A stretch of DNA of 64,000 bases, taken from Taishania sp965247975 (lineage in GTDB: Bacteria > Bacteroidota > Bacteroidia > Flavobacteriales_D > Crocinitomicaceae). Below the pieces are notes generated by a model. That model saw only the letters and a list, made by a program, of their open reading frames with translations, was not told where the DNA came from and made no database searches. Of this stretch, positions 8,201 through 23,200 are shown piece after piece. Every line of letters begins with the position of its first letter. Position 1 is the stretch's first letter. The stretch covers positions 186,001 to 250,000 of the forward strand of contig OZ252050.1 in the NCBI GenBank assembly GCA_965247975.1, written 5' to 3'. Both the position numbers and the translations under genes were made by a program.

Positions 8201-11200
8201 TAACAACGGAACGAGTTACCAAGCAGGAGCAACATTCTCTGGCCTTGCACCAGGTTCTTATACATTAAGAGTTCGAAGCATTGCAGATAACACATGTTCA
8301 ACAGCAGGCACATCCATTACGATCAATGCAGTTCCAACCGCACCATCCGCACCAGCGGCAACAGCAACACAACCAACATGTGCTGTGCCAACTGGAACAA
8401 TTGTATTCACTGCACAAGCAGGAGTTGAATACAGTATTAACAACGGAACGAGTTACCAAGCAGGAGCAACATTCTCTGGCCTTGCACCAGGTTCTTATAC
8501 ATTAAGAGTTCGAAGCATTGCAGATAACACATGTTCAACAGCAGGCACATCCATTACGATCAATGCAGTTCCAACCGCACCATCCGCACCAGCGGCAACA
8601 GCAACACAACCAACATGTGCTGTACCAACAGGAACAATCGTATTCACAGCTCAAGCAGGCGTTGAATACAGTATTAACAATGGAACAAGTTACCAAGCAG
8701 GAACAACATTCTCAGGTCTTGCACCAGGTTCTTATGCATTAAGAGTTCGATCAACAACAGATAATACTTGTTCAACGGCAGGTTCTTCAATTACGATCAA
8801 TGCAGTTCCAACGGCACCATCCGCTCCAGCGGCAACAGCAACACAACCAACATGTGCTGTACCAACTGGAACAATTGTATTCACTGCACAAGCAGGAGTT
8901 GAATACAGTATTAACAACGGAACAAGTTACCAAGCAGGAGCAACATTCTCTGGCCTTGCACCAGGTTCTTATACATTAAGAGTTCGAAGCATTGCAGATA
9001 ACACATGTTCAACAGCAGGCACATCCATTACGATCAATGCAGTTCCAACCGCACCATCCACACCAGCGGCAACAGCAACACAACCAACATGTGCTGTACC
9101 AACAGGAACAATCGTATTCACAGCTCAAGCAGGCGTTGAATACAGTATTAACAATGGAACAAGTTACCAAGCAGGAACAACATTCTCAGGTCTTGCACCA
9201 GGTTCTTATACATTAAGAGTTCGAAGCATCGCTGATAACACATGTTCAACAGCAGGCGCATCGATTACGATCAATGTAGTTCCAACCTCACCATCCGCAC
9301 CAGCGGCAACAGCAACACAACCAACATGTGCTGTACCAACTGGAACAATCGTATTCACTGCACAAGCAGGCGTTGAATACAGTATTAACAACGGAACGAG
9401 TTACCAAGCAGGAGCAACATTCTCAGGTCTTGCACCAGGTTCTTATACATTAAGAGTTCGAAGCATTGCTGATAACACATGTTCAACAGCAGGCGCATCC
9501 ATTACGATCAATGCCGTTCCAACCGCACCATCCGCTCCAGCGGCAACAGCAACACAACCAACATGTGCTGTACCAACTGGAACAATCGTATTCACAGCTC
9601 AAGCAGGCGTTGAATACAGTATTAACAATGGAACAAGTTACCAAGCAGGAACAACATTCTCAGGTCTTGCACCAGGTTCTTATACATTAAGAGTTCGAAG
9701 CATCGCTGATAACACATGTTCAACAGCAGGCGCATCGATTACGATCAATGTAGTTCCAACCTCACCATCCGCACCAGCGGCAACAGCAACACAACCAACA
9801 TGTGCTGTACCAACTGGAACAATCGTATTCACTGCACAAGCAGGAGTTGAATACAGTATTAACAGCGGAACGAGTTACCAAGCAGGAGCAACATTCTCAG
9901 GTCTTGCACCAGGTTCTTATACATTAAGAGTTCGAAGCATAGCTGACAACACATGTTCAACAGCAGGCGCATCGATTACGATCAATGCCGTTCCAACCGC
10001 ACCATCCGCTCCAGCGGCAACAGCAACACAACCAACATGTGCTGTGCCAACTGGAACAATTGTATTCACTGCACAAGCAGGAGTTGAATACAGTATTAAC
10101 AACGGAACGAGTTACCAAGCAGGAGCAACATTCTCTGGTCTTGCACCAGGTTCTTATACATTAAGAGTTCGAAGCATCGCTGATAACACATGTTCAACAG
10201 CAGGCGCATCGATTACGATCAATGTAGTTCCAACCTCACCATCCGCACCAGCGGCAACAGCAACACAACCAACATGTGCTGTACCAACTGGAACAATCGT
10301 ATTCACTGCACAAGCAGGCGTTGAATACAGTATTAACAACGGAACGAGTTACCAAGCAGGAGCAACATTCTCAGGTCTTGCACCAGGTTCTTATACATTA
10401 AGAGTTCGAAGCATTGCTGATAACACATGTTCAACAGCAGGCGCATCCATTACGATCAATGCCGTTCCAACCGCACCATCCGCTCCAGCGGCAACAGCAA
10501 CACAACCAACATGTGCTGTACCAACTGGAACAATCGTATTCACTGCACAAGCAGGCGTTGAATACAGTATTAACAATGGAACAAGTTACCAAGCAGGAAC
10601 AACATTCTCAGGTCTTGCACCAGGTTCTTATACATTAAGAGTTCGAAGCATCGCTGATAACACATGTTCAACAGCAGGCGCATCGATTACGATCAATGCC
10701 GTTCCAACCGCACCATCCGCTCCAGCGGCAACAGCAACACAACCAACATGTGCTGTGCCAACTGGAACAATTGTATTCACTGCACAAGCAGGAGTTGAAT
10801 ACAGTATTAACAACGGAACGAGTTACCAAGCAGGAGCAACATTCTCTGGTCTTGCACCAGGTTCTTATACATTAAGAGTTCGAAGCATCGCTGATAACAC
10901 ATGTTCAACAGCAGGCGCATCGATTACGATCAATGTAGTTCCAACCTCACCATCCGCACCAGCGGCAACAGCAACACAACCAACATGTGCTGTACCAACT
11001 GGAACAATCGTATTCACTGCACAAGCAGGCGTTGAATACAGTATTAACAACGGAACGAGTTACCAAGCAGGAGCAACATTCTCAGGTCTTGCACCAGGTT
11101 CTTATACATTAAGAGTTCGAAGCATTGCTGATAACACATGTTCAACAGCAGGCGCATCCATTACGATCAATGCCGTTCCAACCGCACCATCCGCTCCAGC

Positions 11201-14200
11201 GGCAACAGCAACACAACCAACATGTGCTGTACCAACTGGAACAATCGTATTCACTGCACAAGCAGGCGTTGAATACAGTATTAACAATGGAACAAGTTAC
11301 CAAGCAGGAACAACATTCTCAGGTCTTGCACCAGGTTCTTATACATTAAGAGTTCGAAGCATCGCTGATAACACATGTTCAACAGCAGGCGCATCGATTA
11401 CGATCAATGTAGTTCCAACCTCACCATCCGCACCAGCGGCAACAGCAACACAACCAACATGTGCTGTACCAACTGGAACAATCGTATTCACTGCACAAGC
11501 AGGAGTTGAATACAGTATTAACAACGGAACGAGTTACCAAGCAGGAGCAACATTCTCAGGTCTTGCACCAGGTTCTTATACATTAAGAGTTCGAAGCATT
11601 GCTGATAACACATGTTCAACAGCAGGCGCATCCATTACGATCAATGCCGTTCCAACCGCACCATCCGCTCCAGCGGCAACAGCAACACAACCAACATGTG
11701 CTGTACCAACTGGAACAATCGTATTCACTGCACAAGCAGGCGTTGAATACAGTATTAACAATGGAACAAGTTACCAAGCAGGAACAACATTCTCAGGTCT
11801 TGCACCAGGTTCTTATACATTAAGAGTTCGAAGCATAGCTGATAACACATGTTCAACAGCAGGCACATCATTGAATTTGAATTTAGTAATATGTGCAAAC
11901 GATGATAATGCCGGTACTGTAAATGGAACAAGTGGGGGTACGAACGTTATAAATGTACTAAGTAATGATCAGTTGAATGGAGCTACTCCTACAACATCGA
12001 CAGTCGTGATAACATCAACGCCAACAGGTCCACTAACAATAAATTCCAATGGATCTTTGGATGTTGCTTCCGGCACTCCAGCTGGTGTTTACACCATAAC
12101 TTATCAAATTTGCGAAATAACAAATCCAACAAATTGTGATAATGCAATAGTGACTGTCACTATTAATTCCGCAACAATTGAAGCAATAAATGACAATGGC
12201 GGTTCGGTGAATGGTTACCTCGGTGGAACAGCATATACCAATGTCCTTTCAAATGATTTGTTGAATGGAACACCGGTAGTCGCATCATCATTGACAACAA
12301 CTTTCGTTTCATCTTCAAATGTTGGTATTACATTATCTGGAACAAATGTTTTGGTTGCTCCTGGAACACCTGCAGGAACACACACATTAACATACCAAAT
12401 TTGTGAAAACTTAAATCCAACAAATTGTGACCAAGCAGTTGTGACTTTTGTAATTACTGCTCCTCTTATTATTGCAAGTGATGATGTATCTGGCGCAATT
12501 AATGGTTTAATTGGTGGTTCTTTTGGTTCAGTTTACGACAACGATTCGTTGAATGGATTACCAGTTGCAGTAGCTAATATCACAGGATCAGTTGTTACAC
12601 CTGCGACACCAAGTTATTCAGGTGCTCCAATTCCAGCATTAATTCCAGCATCTGGAATGGTTGTTATACCTGCAAATACTCCAGCAGGAACTTATATTAT
12701 TGAATATCAAATTTGCGAGAATTTGAATCCAACGAATTGTGATCCAGCGATAATTGTAATTAAAGTAGATCCTGCACCAATAGTTGCAACGGACGATGTT
12801 TATACGAATATCAATGGTATTTCAGGTGGTACATTTGGCGATATATTTGTTAACGATTCGTTGAATGGAGTTGTTTTAAATCCAACATCTGTAACATTAA
12901 ATCCAGGAGTTGAACCGAATGGTTACGTAGTAATTAATTCAAATGGCACAGTTACAGTTCCAGCGGGTACACCGGCGGGCACGTACATGGTAATATATGA
13001 GATTTGTGAAATTTTAAACCCATCAAACTGTGATATTGCTGATGTAACGGTTACGGTAGACGCAGCAAGCATTGTTGCAAATGATGATGCAGGAACACCA
13101 GTAAATGGTTTAACAGGTGGAATAGCATTTACAAACGTACTTGTAAATGACTTCTTGAATGGCGTAGCAGTAGTTGCATCTTCTGTAACAACAACGTTTG
13201 TATCTTCTACAAACCCTGGTGTTACATTATCAGGAACAAATGTGTTGGTTGCATCAGGTACACCAGCAGGAACATACACCTTGACATACCAAATCTGTGA
13301 GAACTTGAACCCAACAAACTGTGATCAAGCAGTTGTTACGGTTACAGTGAACGCAGCAAGCATTGTTGCAAATGATGATGCAGGAACACCAGTGAATGGT
13401 TTAACAGGTGGAACAGCATTTACGAATGTTCTAGGAAATGACTTATTGAATGGATTAGCAGTAGTTGCATCATCTGTAACAACAACGTTTGTATCTTCTA
13501 CAAACCCTGGAGTTACATTATCAGGAACAAATGTTTTAGTTGCATCAGGCACACCATCAGGCACATATACATTGACATACCAAATTTGCGAGAACTTGAA
13601 CCCAACAAACTGTGATCAAGCAGTTGTTACGGTTACAGTAAACGCAGCAAGCATTGTTGCAAATGACGATGCGGGTACACCAGTAAATGGTTTGACAGGT
13701 GGAACAGCATTTACGAATGTACTTGGAAATGACTTATTGAATGGATTAGCAGTAGTTGCATCTACTGTAACAACAACGTTTGTATCTTCTACCAACCCAG
13801 GAGTTACATTATCAGGAACGAATGTATTGGTTGCATCAGGCACACCATCAGGCACATACACATTGACATACCAAATTTGCGAGAACTTGAATCCAACAAA
13901 CTGTGATCAAGCAGTTGTTACGGTTACAGTAAACGCAGCAAGCATTGTTGCAAATGACGATGCTGGTACTCCAGTGAATGGTTTGACTGGCGGAACAGCA
14001 TTTACAAACGTACTTGGAAATGACTTATTGAATGGAGTTGCAGTAGTTGCATCTACTGTAACAACAACGTTTGTATCTTCTACAAACCCTGGAGTTACAT
14101 TATTAGGAACAAATGTATTGGTTGCATCAGGCACACCATCAGGAACATACACCTTGACATACCAAATCTGTGAGAACTTGAACCCAACAAACTGTGATCA

Positions 14201-17200
14201 AGCGGTTGTTACGGTTACAGTAAACGCGGCAAGCATTGTTGCAAATGATGATATGTATGGCCCAATTAACGGCTTAGTAGGCAGCTCAGTTGGTTCAGTT
14301 TACGACAACGATTCGTTGAATGGATTACCAGTTGTAGTAGCTGACATCACAGGTTCAGTTGTAACTCCTGCAACACCAAGTTATTTGGGTGCTCCAATTC
14401 CATCATTAGTTCCAACTACTGGAATGGTTGTTATCCCTGCAAGTACTCCAGCAGGAACTTATATTATTGAATATCAAATTTGTGAGAACTTAAATCCAAC
14501 AAATTGTGATCCAGCTATTATTGTAATTAAGGTAGATCCTGCACCAATTGTTGCAACGGACGATGTTTATACTAATATCAATGGTCTTTCAGGTGGTACA
14601 TTTGGAAATATATTTGTTAACGATTCGTTGAATGGAGTTGTTTTAAATCCAACATCTGTAACATTAAATCCAGGAGTTGAACCTAATGGTTATGTAGTAA
14701 TTAATTCAAATGGTATAGTTACAGTACCAGCGGGTACACCGGCGGGCACGTACACAGTAACATATGAGATTTGTGAAATTTTAAATCCATCAAACTGTGA
14801 TATTGCTGATGTAACGGTTACAGTTAACGCAGCAAGCATTGTTGCAAATGATGATGCTGGTACTCCAGTGAATGGTTTAACAGGTGGAACAGCATTTACG
14901 AATGTTCTTGTAAATGACTTGTTGAATGGAGTTGCAGTAGTTGCATCTTCTGTAACAACAACGTTTGTATCTTATACCAACCCAGGAGTTACTTTATCAG
15001 GAACGAATGTTTTGGTAGCATCAGGTACACCATCAGGCACATATACATTGACATACCAAATTTGCGAGAACTTGAATCCAACAAACTGTGATCAAGCAGT
15101 TGTAACGGTAACAGTTAACGCAGCAAGCATTGTTGCAAATGATGATGCTGGTACTCCAGTGAATGGTTTAACAGGTGGAACAGCATATACGAATGTACTT
15201 GTAAATGACTTGTTGAACGGAGTTGCGGTAGTTGCATCTTCTGTAACAACAACGTTTGTATCTTCTACAAACCCAGGAGTTACATTATCAGGAACGAATG
15301 TTTTGGTTGCATCAGGCACACCATCAGGCACATATACATTGACATACCAAATTTGCGAGAACTTAAACCCAACAAACTGTGATCAAGCAGTTGTGACGGT
15401 TACAGTTAATGCAGCAAGCATTGTTGCAAATGACGATGCAGGAACACCAGTAAACGGTTTGACAGGTGGAACAGCATTTACGAATGTTCTTGTAAATGAC
15501 TTGTTGAACGGAGTTGCGGTAGTTGCATCTTCTGTAACAACAACGTTTGTATCTTCTACAAACCCAGGAGTTACATTATCAGGAACGAATGTTTTGGTTG
15601 CATCAGGCACATCATCAGGCACATATACATTGACATACCAAATTTGCGAGAACTTAAACTCAACAAACTGTGATCAAGCAGTTGTTACGGTTACAGTTAA
15701 CGCAGCAAGCATTGTTGCAAATGACGATGCGGGAACACCAGTGAATGGTTTGACAGGTGGAACAGCATTTACGAATGTTCTTGGAAATGACTTGTTGAAC
15801 GGAGTTGCAGTAGTTGCATCTACTGTAACAACAACGTTTGTATCTTCTACCAACCCAGGAGTTACTTTATCAGGAACAAATGTTTTGGTTGCATCAGGCA
15901 CACCATCAGGCACATATACATTGACATACCAAATTTGCGAGAACTTGAACCCAACAAACTGTGATCAAGCAGTTGTTACGGTTACAGTTAATGCAGCAAG
16001 CATTGTTGCAAATGATGATGCAGGAACACCAGTGAATGGTTTAACAGGTGGAACAGCATATACGAATGTACTTGTAAATGACTTGTTGAATGGAGTTGCA
16101 GTAGTTGCATCTTCCGTAACAACAACGTTTGTATCTTCTACCAACCCAGGAGTTACTTTATCAGGAACGAATGTTTTGGTAGCATCAGGCACACCATCAG
16201 GCACATACACCTTGACATACCAAATTTGCGAGAACTTGAACCCAACAAACTGTGATCAAGCAGTTGTAACGGTAACAGTAAATGCAGCATTAATCGTTGC
16301 AAATGATGATATGTATGGCCCAATTAACGGTTTAGTAGGCAGCTCAGTTGGTTCAGCTTACGATAACGATTCGTTGAATGGATTACCAGTTGTAGTAGCT
16401 GACATCACAGGTTCAGTTGTAACTCTTGCAACACCGAGTTATTTGGGTGCTCCAATTCCATCATTAGTTCCAACTACTGGAATGGTTGTTATCCCTGCAA
16501 GTACTCCAGCAGGAACGTATATTATTGAATATCAAATTTGTGAGAATTTGAATCCAACGAATTGTGATCCAGCGATAATTGTAATTAAAGTTGATCCAGC
16601 ACCAATAGTTGGGACTGATGATATTTATACAAACATCAATGGAGCATCAGGCAGCACGTTTGGAAATATCTTTGTGAATGATTCATTGAATGGGGTTGTT
16701 TTAAATCCAACAGATGTAACATTAAACCCAGGTGTTGAACCTAATGGTTACGTAGTAATTAATTCAAATGGTACAATTACAGTTCCTGCAGGTACACCAG
16801 CGGGTACATACACAGTATCGTATGAAATATGTGAAATATTAAACACATCAAATTGTGATTATGCTGATGTAACAATCACAGTTGTAGCTGCACCAATCAT
16901 CGCAAATGATGATACAGCAGGATCAATCAACGGAATCACAGGAGGGACAAACGTAGTAAACGTGTTGACAAATGACTTGTTGAATGGAACAACAGCGACA
17001 ACATCAACCGTTACAATTACATCAACTCCAACAGGAGTATTGACTGTAAATGCAAATGGATCTGTAGATGTTGCAGCAAACACACCAGCAGGAACTTACA
17101 CTGTTACTTACACAATTTGTGAGAACTTGAATCCAACAAACTGTGATGGTGGTTTAGTAACAATTACTGTTGTGGCTGCACCAATCATCGCAAATGATGA

Positions 17201-20200
17201 TACAGCAGGACCAATCAACGGAATCACAGGAGGTACGAACGTAGTTAACGTATTAACAAATGACTTATTGAATGGAACAACAGCAACAACTTCAACGGTA
17301 ACAATCACATCAACCCCAACAGGAGTATTGACTGTAAATGCAAATGGATCTGTAGATGTTGCAGCAAACACACCAGCAGGAACTTACACTGTTACTTACA
17401 CAATTTGTGAGAACTTGAATCCAACAAACTGTGATGGTGGTTTAGTAACAATCACAGTTGTAGCTGCACCAATCATCGCAAATGATGATACAGCAGGAAC
17501 AATCAACGGAATCACAGGAGGGACGAACGTTGTAAACGTATTGACAAATGACTTATTGAATGGAGCAACAGCGACAACATCAACTGTTACAATTACATCA
17601 ACTCCAACAGGAGTATTGACTGTAAATGCAAATGGATCGGTAGATGTTGCACCAAATACACCAGCAGGAACTTACACTGTTACTTACACAATTTGTGAGA
17701 ACTTGAATCCAGCGAACTGTGATGGTGGTTTAGTAACAATTACAGTTGTAGCTGCACCAATCATCGCCAATGATGATACAGCAGGACCAATCAACGGAAT
17801 CACAGGAGGGACAAACGTAGTAAACGTGTTGACAAATGACTTGTTGAATGGAGCAACAGCAACTACTTCAACGGTAACAATTACATCAACTCCAACAGGA
17901 GAATTGACTGTAAATGCAAATGGCTCGGTAGATGTTGCAGCAAACACACCAGCAGGAACTTACACTGTTACTTACACAATTTGTGAGAACTTGAATCCAG
18001 CGAACTGTGATGGTGGTTTAGTAACAATTACAGTTGTAGCTGCACCAATCATCGCAAATGATGATACAGCAGGACCAATCAACGGAATCACAGGAGGGAC
18101 AAACGTAGTAAACGTGTTGACAAATGACTTGTTGAATGGAGCAACAGCAACTACTTCAACGGTAACAATTACATCAACTCCAACAGGAGAATTGACTGTA
18201 AATGCAAATGGCTCGGTAGATGTTGCAGCAAACACACCAGCAGGAACTTACACTGTTACTTACACAATTTGTGAGAACTTGAATCCAGCGAACTGTGATG
18301 GTGGTTTAGTAACAATCACAGTTATAGCTGCACCAATCATCGCAAATGATGATACAGCAGGACCAATCAACGGAATCACAGGAGGCACAAACGTTGTAAA
18401 CGTATTGACAAACGACTTATTGAATGGAGCAACAGCAACAACATCGACTGTAACGATTACATCAACTCCAACAGGAGTATTGAATGTAAATGCAAATGGA
18501 TCTGTAGATGTTGCGCCAAATACACCAGCAGGAACTTACACAGTTACTTACACAATTTGTGAGAACTTAAATCCAGCGAACTGTGATGGTGGATTAGTAA
18601 CAATTACTGTTGTGGCTGCGCCAATCATTGCCAATGATGACACAGCAGGTCCAATCAACGGAATCACAGGAGGTACGAACGTTGTAAACGTGTTGACAAA
18701 TGACTTATTGAATGGAGCAACAGCAACAACATCAACTGTAACGATTACATCAGCACCAACAGGAGTATTGACTGTAAATGCAAATGGATCTGTAGATGTT
18801 GCACCAAACACACCAGCAGGAACTTACACAGTTACTTACACAATTTGTGAGAACTTAAATCCAGCGAACTGTGATGGTGGATTAGTAACAATTACTGTTG
18901 TGGCTGCGCCAATCATTGCCAATGATGACACAGCAGGTCCAATCAACGGAATCACAGGAGGTACGAACGTTGAAAACGTGTTGACAAATGACTTATTGAA
19001 TGGAGCAACAGCAACAACATCAACTGTAACGATTACATCAGCACCAACAGGAGTATTGACTGTAAATGCAAATGGATCTGTAGATGTTGCACCAAACACA
19101 CCAGCAGGAACTTACACTGTTACTTATACAATTTGTGAGAACTTAAATCCAACAAACTGTGATGGTGGTATAGTAACAATTACTGTTGTGGCTGCGCCAA
19201 TCATCGCAACTGATGATACAGCAGGTCCAATCAACGGAATCACAGGAGGTACGAACGTTGTAAACGTATTGACAAATGACTTATTGAATGGAGCAACAGC
19301 AACAACATCAACTGTAACGATTACATCGGCACCAACAGGAGTATTGACTGTAAATGCAAATGGATCTGTAGATGTTGCACCAAACACACCAGCAGGAACT
19401 TACACTGTTACTTATACAATTTGTGAGAACTTGAATCCAACAAACTGTGATGGAGGATTAGTAACAATCACTGTTGTAGCTGCACCAATCATCGCAACTG
19501 ATGATACAGCAGGACCAATCAACGGAATCACAGGAGGGACAAACGTAGTAAACGTATTGACAAATGACTTGTTGAATGGAGCAACAGCGACAACATCAAC
19601 TGTTACAATTACATCAACTCCAACAGGAGTATTGACTGTAAATGCAAATGGATCGGTAGATGTTGCACCAAATACACCAGCAGGAACTTACACTGTTACT
19701 TACACAATTTGTGAGAACTTGAATCCAGCGAACTGTGATGGTGGTTTAGTAACAATCACGGTTGTAGCTGCACCAATCATCGCAAATGACGATGCAGGAA
19801 CACCAGTAAATGGTTTAACAGGTGGAACAGCATATACGAATGTACTTGTAAATGACTTGTTGAACGGAGTTGCAGTAGTTGCATCTTCTGTAACAACAAC
19901 GTTTGTATCTTCTACCAACCCGGGAGTTACTTTATCAGGCACAAATGTTTTGGTTGCATCAGGCACACCAGCAGGCACATATACATTGACATACCAAATC
20001 TGTGAGAACTTGAACCCAACAAACTGTGATCAAGCAGTTGTAACAGTAACAGTAAATGCAGCATTAATCGTTGCAAATGATGATATATATGGCCCAATTA
20101 ACGGTTTAGTAGGCAGCTCAGTTGGTTCAGTTTACGATAACGATTCGTTGAATGGATTACCAGTTGTAGTAGCTGACATCACAGGTTCAGTTGTAACTCC

Positions 20201-23200
20201 TGCAACACCAAGTTATGTGGGTGCTCCAATTCCATCATTAGTTCCAACTACTGGAATGGTTGTTATACCATCGAGCACACCAGCAGGAACGTATATTATT
20301 GAATATCAAATTTGTGAGAATTTGAATCCAACGAATTGTGATCCAGCGATAATTGTAATTAAAGTTGATCCAGCACCAATAGTTGGGACTGATGATATTT
20401 ATACAAACATCAATGGAGCATCAGGCAGCACGTTTGGAAATATCTTTGTGAATGATTCATTGAATGGAGTTGTTTTAATTCCAGCGGATGTTACATTAAA
20501 CCCAGGTGTTGAACCAAATGGTTACATAGTAATTAATTCAAATGGCACAGTTACAGTTCCAGCAGGTACACCAGCAGGCACTTACACAGTATCGTATGAA
20601 ATATGTGAAATATTAAATACATCAAATTGTGATTTCGCAGATGTAATGGTAACAGTTGAAGCGGCTGAAATCATTGCAACAACAGACAATGCTGGACCAA
20701 TCAACGGAACGAACGGAGCTGTTGGAGTTGTGAATGTACTTGCAAATGACTCATTGAATGGATCAGTTTTAAATCCTACGGATGTTATCTTAACAGAATC
20801 AATTGCAGATCCGAATGGAGTCTTGACTTTAAATCCAAACGGAACGGTTGATGTTGCACCAAACGCACCAGCAGGAACATATACATTGACATACCAAATT
20901 TGTCAAGTATTGAATCCAACAATCTGCGATAATGCACAAGTTGTAATCACAGTTGATGCGGCAGAAATCATTGCAACAACAGACAATGCTGGACCAATTA
21001 ACGGAACGAATGGAGCTGTTGGAGTTGTTAACGTACTAGCAAATGACTCCTTGAACGGATCAGTTGTAAATCCAACGGATGTAATCTTAACAGAATCAAT
21101 TGCGGATCCGAATGGAGTATTGACATTGAATCCAAACGGAACTATTGATGTTGTACCAAATGCACCAGCAGGAACATATACATTGACTTACCAAATTTGT
21201 CAAGTATTGAATCCAACAAATTGTGACGATGCACAAGTAGTAATCACAGTTGATGCGGCTGAAATCATTGCATCAACAGACAATGCTGGACCAATCAATG
21301 GAACGAATGGAGCTGTTGGAGTTGTTAACGTACTAGCAAATGACTCCTTGAACGGATCAGTTGTAAATCCAACGGATGTAATCTTAACAGAATCAATTGC
21401 GGATCCGAATGGAGTATTGACATTGAATCCAAACGGAACTATTGATGTTGTACCAAATGCACCAGCAGGAACATATACATTGACTTACCAAATTTGTCAA
21501 GTATTGAATCCAACAAATTGTGACGATGCACAAGTTGTAATCACAGTTGATGCGGCTGAAATCATTGCAACAACAGATAATGCTGGACCAATCAACGGAA
21601 CGAACGGAGCTGTTGGAGTTGTGAACGTACTTGCAAATGACTCATTGAATGGATCAGTTGTAAATCCAACGGAAGTAATCTTGACTGAATCAGTTGCAGA
21701 TCCAAATGGAGTCTTGACTTTAAATCCAAACGGAACGGTTGATGTTGCACCAAACGCACCAGCAGGAACATACACATTGACATACCAAATTTGTGAAGTA
21801 TTGAATCCAACAAACTGTGACGATGCACAAGTAGTAATCACAGTTGATGCGGCAGAAATCATTGCAACAATTGACAATGCTGGACCAATCAACGGAACAA
21901 ACGGAGCTGTTGGAGTTGTGAACGTACTTGCAAATGACTCATTGAATGGATCAGTTGTAAATCCAACGGATGTAATCTTAACAGAATCAATTGCAGATCC
22001 AAATGGAGTATTGACATTGAATCCAAACGGAACAGTTGATGTTGCTCCAAGTGCACCAGCAGGAACATATACATTGACTTACCAAATTTGTCAAGTATTG
22101 AACCCAACAAACTGTGACGATGCACAAGTTGTAATCACAGTTGATGCAGCAGAAATCATTGCAACAACAGACAATGCTGGACCAATCAACGGAACGAATG
22201 GAGCTGTTGGAGTAGTTAACGTTCTTGCAAATGACTCCTTGAATGGATCAGTTGTAAATCCAACGGATGTAATCTTAACTGAATCAGTTGCAGATCCAAA
22301 TGGAGTATTGACATTGAATCCAAACGGAACAATTGATGTTGCACCAAATGCACCAGCAGGAACATATACATTGACTTACCAAATTTGTCAAGTATTGAAT
22401 CCAACAAATTGTGACGATGCACAAGTAGTAATCACAGTTGATGCGGCTGAAATCATTGCATCAACAAACAATGCTGGACCAATCAATGGAACGAATGGAG
22501 CTGTTGGAGTTGTTAACGTACTAGCAAATGACTCCTTGAACGGATCAGTTGTAAATCCAACGGATGTAATCTTAACAGAATCAATTGCGGATCCAAATGG
22601 TGTATTGACATTGAATCCAAACGGAACAGTTGATGTTGCACCAAACGCACCAGCAGGAACGTATACCTTGACATACCAAATTTGTCAAGTATTGAACCCA
22701 ACAAATTGTGATGATGCACAAGTAGTAATCACAGTTGATGCGGCTGAAATCATTGCAACAACAGACAATGCTGGACCAATCAACGGAACGAATGGAGCTG
22801 TTGGCGTTGTGAACGTACTTGCAAATGACTCCTTGAATGGATCAGTTGTAAATCCAACGGATGTAATCTTAACAGAATCAATTGCAGATCCAAATGGAGT
22901 ATTGACATTGAATCCAAACGGAACAATTGATGTTGCACCAAACGCACCAGCAGGAACATATACATTGACTTACCAAATTTGTCAAGTATTGAATCCAACA
23001 AATTGTGATAATGCACAAGTAGTAATCACAGTTGATGCGGCAGAAATCATTGCAACAACAGACAATGCTGGACCAATCAACGGAACGAACGGAGCTGTTG
23101 GAGTTGTGAACGTACTTGCAAATGACTCATTAAATGGATCAGTTGTGAATCCAACAGATGTAATCTTAACAGAATCAGTTGCAGATCCAAACGGAGTATT

